A stretch of DNA of 64,000 bases from positions 60,599 through 124,598 of IMG/VR virus record IMGVR_UViG_3300048590_000661; one strand, 5' to 3'. The DNA comes from a virus. Under the pieces are notes generated by a model. It worked only from the letters and a program-made list of their open reading frames with translations. It was not told the DNA's origin and did not search any database. The translations under genes and the position numbers were made by a program. This document shows, one piece after another, positions 34,563 through 42,702 of the stretch. Each line of letters starts with the position of its first letter. Position 1 is the stretch's first letter.

Positions 34563-35069
34563 ATGATTACAGATTTTAGTTTAGATGGTCGTCATTGGTT
34601 CCTTAATAACTATTCAATTTCACCTCTGATTATTAATCAAGAATATTTAGCCCCAAGTATTGCACATGCTTTTCATGCTCTAATGGCTGCTACGCCTAAA
34701 GATATGGTTCGCATTGTTACTGCTAGAACGCCAAGTGAAGCTACTAGAATGGGGTTAAAATTACTACGTGAAGGTAAAGTTCGGAAAGACTATAATGAAG
34801 TATTTTACAACACAATGAAACAGTTAATTAACCAGAAGTTCAATAAACCAGAGTTTAAAGAGCTATTATTAACTACTGGTGATCAACTACTTCTTAATGT
34901 TAACGAATATTCAGATCGCTATTGGGGTGTTGTTATTGAATTACCTAATTATGCTAGTTTAGACCAATTAGGTAATGTAAGTATTGGGCCACAATATGTA
35001 GGCTTTAACAAGTTGGGCAAGCTAATCATGGAAGTACGTGAAGAGCTAAAGGAAGAAAATCATGTTTAG
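34563..35069 (+). CDS. NADAR (YbiA-like) domain protein
   Basis: 168 residues. The family pattern is clear: WFLNNYSISPLIINQEYLAP (the LSNFYPSP..Y.G..YPS region), AHAFHALMA, ARTPSEATRMG, the KF..PEFKELLLTTGDQLLL block, DRYWGVV, and NKLGKLIMEVREEL at the end. NADAR proteins cleave ADP-ribose N-glycosidic bonds, including ADP-ribosylated guanine made by DarT1-type toxins. With the macrodomain at 1693 it suggests a phage answer to DNA ADP-ribosylation. Confidence 0.85.
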   Translation: MITDFSLDGRHWFLNNYSISPLIINQEYLAPSIAHAFHALMAATPKDMVRIVTARTPSEATRMGLKLLREGKVRKDYNEVFYNTMKQLINQKFNKPEFKELLLTTGDQLLLNVNEYSDRYWGVVIELPNYASLDQLGNVSIGPQYVGFNKLGKLIMEVREELKEENHV

Positions 35070-35358
35070 CAAACCAGTATATGAATTAGATATTTCCCAC
35101 GAATTTAGTAATTTAGCTGCCCAATTAGATGATGAATTAACTTCACATGATAGTTTTAGGTTTTATTCTGGTAGTTATGATATTAGCCCTAAAATAGACG
35201 CAGTACATAATTGGTGTTTAGATAGTAGTGTTCCCACAAACTATAAAGTAGGAAATGAGATGATTCTATTCCTACATAAATTAGAGATATATGATTTTAC
35301 TTTACCGTCTGATTTCCTTTTATTCTTAATTAAGCCCGACCTAGTTTTTGGTGCTTGA
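35062..35358 (+). CDS. Protein of unknown function
   Basis: 98 residues, overlapping the NADAR gene by eight bases. No recognised motif. Its stop overlaps the promoter of the tRNA-Ile-like gene. Confidence 0.65.
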   Translation: MFSKPVYELDISHEFSNLAAQLDDELTSHDSFRFYSGSYDISPKIDAVHNWCLDSSVPTNYKVGNEMILFLHKLEIYDFTLPSDFLLFLIKPDLVFGA

Positions 35359-35383
35359 CAACCGTTTCAAAGTGTGGTAAACT
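35355..35383 (+). promoter_or_regulatory. Class I promoter for the tRNA-Ile-like region
   Basis: TTGACA (35355-35360), 17 bp ending in GTGTGG, TAAACT (35378-35383). Confidence 0.85.
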
Positions 35384-35410
35384 ATATACGTGGCGTTACT
35401 GGTGGAGTGA

Positions 35411-35447
35411 GGGCAGTTAGGTTATGTAATCTAGTTGCCCTAGTTTT
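35411..35447 (+). terminator. Hairpin with T-run in the leader before the tRNA
   Basis: GGGCAGTTAG pairs over 10 positions (two G.U) with CTAGTTGCCC, then TAGTTTTTAT. It would release an RNA of about 55 bases from the promoter at 35355, or act as an attenuator before the tRNA. Confidence 0.6.
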
Positions 35448-35452
35448 TATAT

Positions 35453-35525
35453 GCGGGGATAAGTTAATTAGTAAAACTGCCATTCTTATACAGTGGAATT
35501 ACCCGTGCAAGTCGGGTTCCCCGTA
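35453..35525 (+). tRNA. tRNA-Ile(UAU)-like gene with unusual D and T loops
   Basis: A full cloverleaf folds: acceptor GCGGGGA/TCCCCGT (one G.U), U8 A9, D stem AGTT/AACT, anticodon stem CCATT/AGTGG with loop CTTATAC (anticodon TAT at 35487-35489, reading AUA), 4-base variable loop, T stem ACCCG/CGGGT with loop TGCAAGT. The D loop AATTAGTAA lacks the usual GG and the T loop has G at position 55, so the normal D-T loop contact is missing. AUA is a common codon in this AT-rich genome, so such a tRNA would be useful. No CCA is encoded. Confidence 0.7.
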
Positions 35526-35556
35526 CTACTCAAAAAAATAAAAGGAATAAATAACT

Positions 35557-35817
35557 ATGAACTTTCAATTAGACATCACTATTAACAAGACTCACAACAA
35601 TATTCCACATTGGGTAAACTATATCGCCATTGATTTTAATGGTGGTATTCATGGGTATGAAAATGAGCCTTTTCCAGCAAGGGATTTAATATGGGTAGTA
35701 GATAATGGTCGGCAAGTAAATTTATCTTATGTAGATTTGTATAGCAAATATTGGTTAGGCAGTGTGGAAGTAAATAACTGGACGGAAACCCTAATTGGAC
35801 TAAATGAAAGTGATTAG
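35557..35817 (+). CDS. Protein of unknown function
   Basis: 86 residues, rich in Trp, Tyr and Asn, likely beta structure. Strong AAAGGAAT ribosome site. First gene after the tRNA-like gene. Confidence 0.65.
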   Translation: MNFQLDITINKTHNNIPHWVNYIAIDFNGGIHGYENEPFPARDLIWVVDNGRQVNLSYVDLYSKYWLGSVEVNNWTETLIGLNESD

Positions 35818-35819
35818 TT

Positions 35820-36056
35820 ATGCTCTATACAGAAGATAAAGTCATTGGGCTAGTAAGTAAATTATCTAATGACCCTTCATCTAGCGCTATTGAAGATTTA
35901 GTTATGAATATTGTATTTGACTATGAAAATGAATTACGTAGATATAAAGATAACTCACTATTCTTGGCTTTAGAATTAGCGACTGCACACGATAAAATAA
36001 ATAAGCTTATTAGTGTAGTAAGTCATGATATTCAAATAACTGAAAGGCTACTTTAA
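35820..36056 (+). CDS. Small helical protein of unknown function
   Basis: 78 residues, mostly helical, no recognised motif. Overlaps the next start by one base. Confidence 0.65.
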   Translation: MLYTEDKVIGLVSKLSNDPSSSAIEDLVMNIVFDYENELRRYKDNSLFLALELATAHDKINKLISVVSHDIQITERLL

Positions 36057-36493
36057 TGAATACTTTTTATATGTTAATGCGAATTACCCAAGATTCATTA
36101 AGAGACTTATGTAAAGAAATGATTGCATTAGATGATGAAGAATTTAATGGTAAAACTTACCTAAGTTACATGCAATCATTAAAGCCCGATTCTGGCAGTA
36201 ATCAGTGGGTGAGTTTTAAGTTAGGGAAGCGGTTTACTTTTGAACCAATTTTCAATGATTTTGGCGTATCGGAGTGGATGGACAACGAAAAAATCAGTGA
36301 ACTTTGCCATGACACCTTGCTAAATGAACTATCCGTTATGATGGGTAATCAATACGAAATTATCACAGTATGGAAGGCGCATTATGATATTAGCTATAGT
36401 TACTTTGGTGACGAAGATTGTGAATTGATTTTAGAATTTCTTGGCGAATTAGATGGTGAAAAATTACACATCGTTGTAAAGGACTTTAACTAA
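36056..36493 (+). CDS. Protein of unknown function
   Basis: 145 residues, acidic, no recognised motif. Shares single-base TAATG overlaps with both neighbours, indicating a coupled operon. Confidence 0.65.
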   Translation: MNTFYMLMRITQDSLRDLCKEMIALDDEEFNGKTYLSYMQSLKPDSGSNQWVSFKLGKRFTFEPIFNDFGVSEWMDNEKISELCHDTLLNELSVMMGNQYEIITVWKAHYDISYSYFGDEDCELILEFLGELDGEKLHIVVKDFN

Positions 36494-37560
36494 TGCTTTA
36501 CATTCCAGAAAAGATTAAAATTGGTTTTCAAAATAGGTCTGACACTTACACAGGTAAATTGGGATATATTATCTACTTTGACGAGCGTGGAAAATTGCGT
36601 AAAGAACAATCATGGAATAATTGGAGAAATAAAGATATTGAACCACAAGAATTTGATAATGTGCCGGTCAATGGTTTCGTACTAAATAAAAAAGCCGGTG
36701 ATTATTCTGGCTATTATGGCAATCACCGTAAAGCGTACTCGCGTGTCTACGATCCCCGCGGATTTGAAATCGAAATCACGATAGAGAACCTATTATTTAT
36801 TTTAGAGAATTGCACAAGTACTAAAGGTAAAGGTCTTGAAGGGGAGTTTGTATATAGTTGGAAAGGTAAAGACCTAATTCTTTTACCTGTGGAATCGCCG
36901 GATTATAAAAATGTTAAATTACATAGTCGCCTAATTAATAAAGATGAGAAAATCAAGGCGAAAGATTTAATAGTAGGTGCTACCTATATTGATAAGAATA
37001 AAGAAGAATATATCAATATAGGTAGGTTTGATAAATTTAGCCTCGATTACAGAAGCCAAAAATCAGAAAATAAAGGCAAGCACTATTATTTTGCTAGGGC
37101 TTATACTAGTCGTGATGGCACAAATACCTATCAAATACATTATTTTAAGTCTATTAGTAACAAGTTCATTAGTTGCATAAATGAAGAATGCACACCAGAA
37201 TACCCAATTATCTTTGAGCAAATAGAAAGTAGTTTAGACTATTGCCCTATTGATGAAAACTTATCTAAATATACCAAGTATAGTTTTGATGAGTTTAGAC
37301 TATTGCTTCTTGAAAGAAGTTGGTACGATAGGCGATTCTTTGATAAAGACCATAATATTATACAAGTAGAGGCTAAATATGGTTATGGTGGTAATAATCA
37401 TGGTAAATACGAAATTAGCTGGATAAATGACAAACGAATACGTACTTGGGAAACATACACCGCACAAGAATTATTCGTCAAATATGCGCCAATGTATAAA
37501 GAAAGTTATTTAGCTAACGGAAAGTTTTATAAATCTACAAAATATACGGAGAAAGATTAA
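36493..37560 (+). CDS. Conserved phage protein of unknown function
   Basis: 355 residues. The N-terminal half (KIGFQNRSDTYTGKLGYIIY, GFVLNKKAGDYSG, RVYDPRGFEIEITIENLLFI) matches a block I recognise in proteins of many unrelated tailed phages, where the function is not established. Beta-rich. The second half is less conserved. Confidence 0.75.
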   Translation: MLYIPEKIKIGFQNRSDTYTGKLGYIIYFDERGKLRKEQSWNNWRNKDIEPQEFDNVPVNGFVLNKKAGDYSGYYGNHRKAYSRVYDPRGFEIEITIENLLFILENCTSTKGKGLEGEFVYSWKGKDLILLPVESPDYKNVKLHSRLINKDEKIKAKDLIVGATYIDKNKEEYINIGRFDKFSLDYRSQKSENKGKHYYFARAYTSRDGTNTYQIHYFKSISNKFISCINEECTPEYPIIFEQIESSLDYCPIDENLSKYTKYSFDEFRLLLLERSWYDRRFFDKDHNIIQVEAKYGYGGNNHGKYEISWINDKRIRTWETYTAQELFVKYAPMYKESYLANGKFYKSTKYTEKD

Positions 37561-37562
37561 CT

Positions 37563-37967
37563 ATGAACAACAATGATGAAAAGATTTTAAAGTTACGTGA
37601 ACAAATTGCAGCTAAAAAGGCTTTATTAAATACTGCCACAAAAACAAGCCTTAAAACTAACCTAGTACTTCACCTTGAAGAAAAGACATATAACCTTAAT
37701 GTGCTTCCCGCTGCTGATTTAGGTATGTTAACTATTCGGCTTAATATGTATAAAATTTCTGCTAGTGACTTAAAGCTAACTGATGTAGTTATTTCAGGCT
37801 ATGCTATTGATGATTGGCTAGAAGATATCTTTGCTAAGGTTAATTATGTAAACACGAAAGCTGAAAAATTGAAGTTGGCAGAGATGGAAAAGCGGCTAGC
37901 AGAATTGCTTTCTAATGATAAGAAGATCGAATTGGAGCTAAGTAACTTAGAAAAGGAATTAGGTTAA
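37563..37967 (+). CDS. Coiled-coil protein of unknown function
   Basis: 134 residues. Helices at both ends (EKILKLREQIAAKKALL and AEMEKRLAELLSNDKKIELE) flank a small central domain. One-base overlap with the next gene. Confidence 0.68.
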   Translation: MNNNDEKILKLREQIAAKKALLNTATKTSLKTNLVLHLEEKTYNLNVLPAADLGMLTIRLNMYKISASDLKLTDVVISGYAIDDWLEDIFAKVNYVNTKAEKLKLAEMEKRLAELLSNDKKIELELSNLEKELG

Positions 37968-38434
37968 TGAGTGACCACATTAGTGCTAGTGCTGACGAAC
38001 TAATGCGTCAAGCCGATTGGACAGCAGATAAATGGTTTAATACAGCTATTAAAATCATTGACGATGAATTTGGCAAAGGGTATGCTACTATTGGTGAAGC
38101 TCAATGGGGTTCTTTTCAACTTATTAAAGAGCAAAAAGAAAAAGAACGGCTAGAAAAGATTGCCAGATTAGAAGCAGAAACGGTTGCCAAGTTTGATGAA
38201 TTAGAAAACAATTATATTACTAGCACAGATTCTATTACTGCCGATATGTTTTGCCAGTTGTGTGATAAGTATAATGTGGAAATTCCAGCTAGAACTAAGG
38301 GATTTATTCTTAAGAACGTTTCTGAAATTACACGTACTAAAGGATTCTATATTACCAGTAACAACAATAAAGCTACCGTTAATGTGTTTCGATATATTGA
38401 CCGACTGAATAAAAAATTAGATAATAAGGAATAA
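37967..38434 (+). CDS. Protein of unknown function with coiled coil
   Basis: 155 residues. The middle (IKEQKEKERLEKIARLEAET) is a charged helix. No family recognised. Confidence 0.65.
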   Translation: MSDHISASADELMRQADWTADKWFNTAIKIIDDEFGKGYATIGEAQWGSFQLIKEQKEKERLEKIARLEAETVAKFDELENNYITSTDSITADMFCQLCDKYNVEIPARTKGFILKNVSEITRTKGFYITSNNNKATVNVFRYIDRLNKKLDNKE

Positions 38435-38440
38435 TATATT

Positions 38441-38617
38441 ATGTTAACTAAAGCAAATTGGTATGCGCAATTAGATGACTTATTCGTAAATGAGTTCGGT
38501 ATTGGGTGGGAAGATATGGAAGATTATACATGGGAAAGCTTGCGTGAAGATGGCTATTCACCACAAGAAGCATTTGATGACTATCTAGAATATTCTGATT
38601 ACTTTGATGAGGAATAA
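38441..38617 (+). CDS. Small acidic protein (58 residues)
   Basis: Begins MLTKANWYAQLDDLFVNEFG and ends YSDYFDEE; rich in Asp, Glu and Tyr. Too short for most gene callers but has a good AAGGAATAATAT ribosome site and fills the gap exactly. Highly acidic small phage proteins are often DNA mimics, but that is only a possibility. Confidence 0.6.
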   Translation: MLTKANWYAQLDDLFVNEFGIGWEDMEDYTWESLREDGYSPQEAFDDYLEYSDYFDEE

Positions 38618-38620
38618 ATT

Positions 38621-38806
38621 ATGCTAATTAATGATAAAGCAGCGTTAAAACTTCTCGAATATTGCAAAGAAATACTAGAAGAGGCAGAATCAAAAATGGA
38701 AAAATATGCAGATGACGATTTCCATAGAGTTTATAATTTTGGTCAAATTGACGCATTTAATGAGATATTGAAGGTTCTAAAACTAATTAATGGTGATTTA
38801 TGCTAA
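38621..38806 (+). CDS. Small helical protein
   Basis: 61 residues, helical (LLEYCKEILEEAESKMEKYA), no recognised motif. Overlaps the next gene by seven bases. Confidence 0.62.
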   Translation: MLINDKAALKLLEYCKEILEEAESKMEKYADDDFHRVYNFGQIDAFNEILKVLKLINGDLC

Positions 38807-39021
38807 TAATCTCACTCTATATCAGTGGTGTAATATATGTCACTGGAAAAGTTTATCATAGCTACATGAATAGCGAATTGTATTTTGATAATTTAAGCCG
38901 TGAAATGGATAATATGCTATTTAGCTATCCATTATTATTCTGCGCATTGATTGGTTTGGGGTGGCCTTATACTATCGTGAGATTTTCATTGATGGGGGTA
39001 TTATTCAAATGGGATGCTTAA
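38800..39021 (+). CDS. Small membrane protein
   Basis: 73 residues with two hydrophobic segments (ISLYISGVIYVTGKVY and LLFCALIGLGWPYTIVRFSL). Function unknown. Confidence 0.62.
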   Translation: MLIISLYISGVIYVTGKVYHSYMNSELYFDNLSREMDNMLFSYPLLFCALIGLGWPYTIVRFSLMGVLFKWDA

Positions 39022-39263
39022 AATGTAGTTCGCCAACTAATAGAACACTTTGTGATGATTGCGTAATTGAACTAGATAACCTTAGTGATTGTATTTCGTT
39101 GATTAAAGATCTGTATATTAAAATTGAGCAACTAGAAAAAGAAAACAAAGAATTAAATAGTGATAGCCAAATGCTATTAGCCCTAGAAGTTTGCGGGGTG
39201 GATAATTGGAGTGGTTACGATGACGCTATGCAATACTTAGAAGATGGTGGGCTAGATGAATAA
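39009..39263 (+). CDS. Zinc-ribbon and coiled-coil protein
   Basis: 84 residues from MGCLKCSSPTNRTLCDDC, a four-Cys zinc ribbon, then a coiled coil (IKIEQLEKENKELNSDSQ). The ATG lies inside the end of the membrane protein gene (AAATGGGATGCTTAA). Function unknown. Confidence 0.65.
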   Translation: MGCLKCSSPTNRTLCDDCVIELDNLSDCISLIKDLYIKIEQLEKENKELNSDSQMLLALEVCGVDNWSGYDDAMQYLEDGGLDE

Positions 39264-39411
39264 AGAAAAATCGGCATACGAATTTATGTTCAAGCACCCA
39301 CAACTTAGAGAATATATAATCGTAGATAATACCCCACGGAAGATGTATAACAGATTAGCCTTTTATGGTTATTTTTATGAAAACGGGAAGTGGGTTAAAA
39401 AGGAGAAATAG
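39256..39411 (+). CDS. Small protein (51 residues)
   Basis: Begins MNKEKSAYEFMFKHPQLREY and ends basic (KWVKKEK). Its ATG overlaps the previous gene by eight bases. No family recognised. Confidence 0.55.
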   Translation: MNKEKSAYEFMFKHPQLREYIIVDNTPRKMYNRLAFYGYFYENGKWVKKEK

Positions 39412-39415
39412 CAAT

Positions 39416-39589
39416 ATGGCTTCACCTTTAAAAGTATGCCGATGTGAACAATGTAGTTATATACTGCGCACTAAAGAGGGTGATTATTGGATGACTGGTC
39501 TTAACCGCAAATTTAGACGTAAGAATAAACAACTTTTAAAGATGGGCAAAGAGCCAGCTATTAAGATATCAGTTCCTTATTTGGGGTAG
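39416..39589 (+). CDS. Small basic zinc-motif protein
   Basis: 57 residues from MASPLKVCRCEQCSYILRT; the ATG follows the previous stop with AAAGGAGAA before it. One CxCxxC group and a basic middle (NRKFRRKNKQLLK) suggest nucleic-acid binding. Confidence 0.62.
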   Translation: MASPLKVCRCEQCSYILRTKEGDYWMTGLNRKFRRKNKQLLKMGKEPAIKISVPYLG

Positions 39590-39602
39590 AAAGAAGAATA
39601 TT

Positions 39603-39935
39603 ATGACAATGAGTTATAAGCAATATATGGCAATTAGAATCTATGACAATTTTGTTAACGTAGATAAGTTAGGATTCGTTACTAATACACACACTGGTAC
39701 ATATTCACATAGTCTAGCCACCAATAAAATTGGATGTGCCATTGGATGCCTGTTGCCACCGTTGTTAGCTGAGAAATTAGAAGATATTACTGAGCGGTAT
39801 GACCAATATTTGATTTATGATATTTTAACATTTTTAAGCCCAACTACACCAGAGGATATTTTAGTATTGTATGAAATTAAGCAGATTTTAGAATATGATG
39901 GTAATGACCAATTATTAGAGTTAGATAGTTTGTAA
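39603..39935 (+). CDS. Conserved small phage protein
   Basis: 110 residues. The segment IGCAIGCLLPPLLAEKLEDI resembles phage hypotheticals containing (C/S)AIG.L......A. Function unknown. Confidence 0.65.
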   Translation: MTMSYKQYMAIRIYDNFVNVDKLGFVTNTHTGTYSHSLATNKIGCAIGCLLPPLLAEKLEDITERYDQYLIYDILTFLSPTTPEDILVLYEIKQILEYDGNDQLLELDSL

Positions 39936-40002
39936 CTTATGCATGATATCAGTAATACCTATGATGAGTTTATGTCCTATTTGAAAGGGGTAATTGAAGA
40001 TA

Positions 40003-40689
40003 ATGGCTATGCGTTTAATTAGTGCCCATAATAGCAGTAACGATAAAGAAGTAGTTGGCTTTAAAAGCACAGAGTGGCATGATTACCTTACTTGTGCTTA
40101 TGACTTCTTTGCAGAACACCTATTTGAACAAGTATTTAATCAAAAGTTGCCTGATGCTATTATAACTTTAGGGCACAAAAGTACGGCAAGAGGATACTAC
40201 TGGCCCGAAATTTTCAAAGATGTGGCCGAAAGTCGCCAATTGCCAGAAATATCTATTTGTTGGAATAGTTTACGTAATGATACAAAGACAATTTTATCGA
40301 CGCTTTGTCACGAGATGGCCCACCACTATCAATATGCTTATGGCAAGCCTGGAAAAGGCGCATACCACAACCGTGAATTTGCGATGATCATGTTATCAAT
40401 TGGTTTGAAAGCTTACTCGATTCTAGATCACACAAAGATGACCGGAAATAAAGTTAGTCATGTAGTATTAGAAAATGCCAAATTTGATGTTGTAGCTAAT
40501 GAGTTTATTAAGGAATATGGCGACTTCGCACTTGCGCAGGGTGAAATTCCATTTATGATGAAACAAGAAGTAAAACGGCGACCAGTATTTTCTTGTAATT
40601 GTGGTAATGAAATGACTATCCCTAAAAATTTGATTGATGTGGTAGAAATTAAGTGTAAGGTTTGTGGTGAAATTTTAAAGTCTATTTAG
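40003..40689 (+). CDS. SprT-like zinc metalloprotease domain protein
   Basis: 228 residues from MAMRLISAHN (a TTG nine bases upstream is less likely). The active-site motif is STLCHEMAHHYQYAYGK (HExxH), with a further His in AYHNREFA, and a C-terminal zinc ribbon CNCGNEMTIP...CKVCGEIL. SprT-like enzymes degrade proteins crosslinked to DNA. Last plus-strand gene before cassette 2. Confidence 0.85.
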   Translation: MAMRLISAHNSSNDKEVVGFKSTEWHDYLTCAYDFFAEHLFEQVFNQKLPDAIITLGHKSTARGYYWPEIFKDVAESRQLPEISICWNSLRNDTKTILSTLCHEMAHHYQYAYGKPGKGAYHNREFAMIMLSIGLKAYSILDHTKMTGNKVSHVVLENAKFDVVANEFIKEYGDFALAQGEIPFMMKQEVKRRPVFSCNCGNEMTIPKNLIDVVEIKCKVCGEILKSI

Positions 40690-40692
40690 TTT

Positions 40693-40736
40693 AGTATGCC
40701 TATTTATATAAATTAATTTATATAAATAGGCATACT
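40693..40736. terminator. 44-bp perfect palindrome, terminator of cassette 2
   Basis: AGTATGCCTATTTATATAAA and following bases to 40714 are mirrored exactly by 40715-40736: 22-bp arms with no loop spacing. It separates the SprT-like gene and the reversed HNH gene; in RNA it folds as a bidirectional terminator. Confidence 0.88.
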
Positions 40737-40739
40737 AAT

Positions 40740-41300
40740 TTAATAGAATTGATTATATAAGTCTAAAAGTTCATGTCTATATTTATATTCAACACCTAAC
40801 CAATCTTCCAAATCGATTAATGTGTTAGTATCATATGTTTTATATATTCTATGGAAGTCATTTAAATGGCAATTAATGCACAGTGTAATTAAATTGCATG
40901 GTTCACAAGCCAAGTTATAATAGTTTTGCATATCAAAAATATGGTGGCAGTTAAAATTACCTCCTTTATTATCACCACATTTCTGGCAAGTAAATCCGTC
41001 TCTTTCTCTTACTAATGGGTTTATCTCAACTGCAATTTTTCGCCTAAGTAATTCTGTTTCTGTTGAAATACCACCTTTCCATGATGGATTATTTTCGCCT
41101 AGTTTAGCACAAGACCTACAACAAAAACAACTATTTTTATTTCGTAAATCATTTAACCGGACTTCGTATTCTCTACCACAAAGTAAACACTCACATAAAA
41201 AATATCTTTGTATTCCTCTTTTTTCTATTTCCGCAATGACTTTCCAATGTTTATTGGGGAATGTATCACCTGGGTTAATTTCTAATTTTTTGCACATCAT
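40740..41300 (-). CDS. Zinc-ribbon HNH endonuclease, cassette 2 (short form)
   Basis: 186 residues. It has the first zinc unit (LEINPGDTFPNKHWKVIAE, CECLLCGREYEVRL, CCRSCAK) but lacks the FGRLTVI unit, going straight to the HNH core (RDGFTCQKCG, FNCHHIFDMQNYY, LITLCINCH). ATG chosen at 41300; it overlaps the ribbon-helix-helix gene end by about 26 bases. Reversed relative to neighbours. Confidence 0.9.
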   Translation of the reverse strand: MMCKKLEINPGDTFPNKHWKVIAEIEKRGIQRYFLCECLLCGREYEVRLNDLRNKNSCFCCRSCAKLGENNPSWKGGISTETELLRRKIAVEINPLVRERDGFTCQKCGDNKGGNFNCHHIFDMQNYYNLACEPCNLITLCINCHLNDFHRIYKTYDTNTLIDLEDWLGVEYKYRHELLDLYNQFY

Positions 41301-41457
41301 CAACCTCCAAACTATACTTAGCTGCCAATTCTCTAATAGCTAGTTCAATTGTGCCAGGACGTGTTAACCCTAATTTATCTTCTAACCTATCTAGAAGATA
41401 ATCGGCATTTGGGGTTAATCGCAAACTAAATGGGTCTAGCTTTTTTTGTTTTTTCAT
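41275..41457 (-). CDS. Ribbon-helix-helix protein, cassette 2
   Basis: 60 residues. The order strand (DPFSLRLT), helix (NADYLLDRLEDKLG), helix (RPGTIELAIRELAAKY) fits CopG-type regulators. The stop lies inside the HNH gene. A TACAAT box 10 bases before the ATG suggests a near-leaderless message. Confidence 0.82.
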   Translation of the reverse strand: MKKQKKLDPFSLRLTPNADYLLDRLEDKLGLTRPGTIELAIRELAAKYSLEVDDVQKIRN

Positions 41458-41512
41458 ACTACTATTGTACTACAAAAGTATACCCACCTACAAATTAATA
41501 AAAAGTAGCGCA

Positions 41513-41541
41513 TTGACAAATATTGTAAAGTGTGGTATAAT
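41513..41541 (+). promoter_or_regulatory. Perfect class I promoter after cassette 2
   Basis: TTGACA (41513-41518), 17 bp ending in GTGTGG, TATAAT (41536-41541), 40 bases before the nucleotidyltransferase gene. Confidence 0.9.
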
Positions 41542-41577
41542 AGATAATTAATTCAATAAACAGCAAAGGAATAGCTT

Positions 41578-42273
41578 ATGACCATCGACAAAGCACTAGA
41601 CCACGTTAGAACTATTTATCCTAATATCTTACGTGCCAACTACTACGGTTCACACCAGTTCGGTCTTGAAAACGAAAATAGCGACATTGACCTATTGGTG
41701 GTAGTTTCTCGTGATTATAGTTTCTATACTTCTCTAAAGGAAAAAGATTTATCTATTAAGTCAATTAAATTTGACGGTGTAGATATTCAACTAATGGATA
41801 TTAGGCGTTATTTGCAACTAATTGAATCGAGTAATTTTGTAACATTAGTTAGCCTTTATAATCCTATTTATGTAAATCCTTTCTATAATCGTGTATTTGA
41901 TATTAATGTTGCAGATTTTAACCTAAATAAAATCGGGCACCATTTGTTAGGTATGTGCGTAAGTAATAGGCAAAAGTTGTATATGCGTGCGTATTGTATG
42001 TTGTTTTTAGAGTATATTATGAGTTATAAGGCGTTACCAAGCAGTTTAGATCATAACATGTTGCTAGTAAATTATAACCTAGTGCTTTCCAATATCCTTG
42101 ACAACAAAAAATATGGTACGCCATTACATTTTGACGAAGTTACTTCGCCATATTCTCATGATAATATTAATAATGTACTAACCGATACTAATAGCCCTAA
42201 TTGTAACGTGTTATGGGCTAATCATCTAGAAAATCTTAGACAAGAAAGCAGACGAACTTATGTCAATCGATGA
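41578..42273 (+). CDS. Nucleotidyltransferase (Pol beta/MNT fold)
   Basis: 231 residues. The catalytic motif is ANYYGSHQFGLENENSDIDL (GS...DxD), followed by a third acidic strand DIQLMDI. A helical C-terminal domain follows. Substrate unknown; relatives transfer NMPs to proteins, tRNA or small molecules. Confidence 0.8.
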   Translation: MTIDKALDHVRTIYPNILRANYYGSHQFGLENENSDIDLLVVVSRDYSFYTSLKEKDLSIKSIKFDGVDIQLMDIRRYLQLIESSNFVTLVSLYNPIYVNPFYNRVFDINVADFNLNKIGHHLLGMCVSNRQKLYMRAYCMLFLEYIMSYKALPSSLDHNMLLVNYNLVLSNILDNKKYGTPLHFDEVTSPYSHDNINNVLTDTNSPNCNVLWANHLENLRQESRRTYVNR

Positions 42274-42700
42274 ACGAATTAACCTACAATATAATATCCT
42301 AAAGATGTTTGGCAGTTATTATAAATTAGCAACTGCTATCGCTGAAGGTAACGACAAAGAGGCCAAATCACAAATAACTAATTTATTTTACTATTTATAT
42401 AACCTATATATCTCTTTATCTAGCCATGAGGAATTTGAGTTAGCTATTACTTCTTTTATGCAGAACCTAGAAAAAATGGAAGGCGTTGAAGAGGAAACGA
42501 TAATCTCATTAATTACTACTATTGGCAGATATGTTACTGGTTATCTATTTGATGAAGTTGCTAACCTAATCACTGAAGAAGCTGAATTTAACAATATTGC
42601 GATGTTAATCCAGCTTGACCTATTGATGCAATATTGCCTTATTGCAATGGCTTTCTATGACTTAGAAATCACAGATATGTACACAGAAAAGGATAACTAA
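42260..42700 (+). CDS. Helical protein of unknown function
   Basis: 146 residues, almost entirely helical. Overlaps the nucleotidyltransferase by 14 bases, so it may be its partner. No motif. Confidence 0.65.
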   Translation: MSIDERINLQYNILKMFGSYYKLATAIAEGNDKEAKSQITNLFYYLYNLYISLSSHEEFELAITSFMQNLEKMEGVEEETIISLITTIGRYVTGYLFDEVANLITEEAEFNNIAMLIQLDLLMQYCLIAMAFYDLEITDMYTEKDN

Positions 42701-42702
42701 TT

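Noticed and set aside
39939-40022. 27-codon frame (MHDISNTYDEFMSY) before the SprT-like gene
   Set aside because: It has no clear ribosome site and overlaps the SprT-like start by about 20 bases; too short to support.
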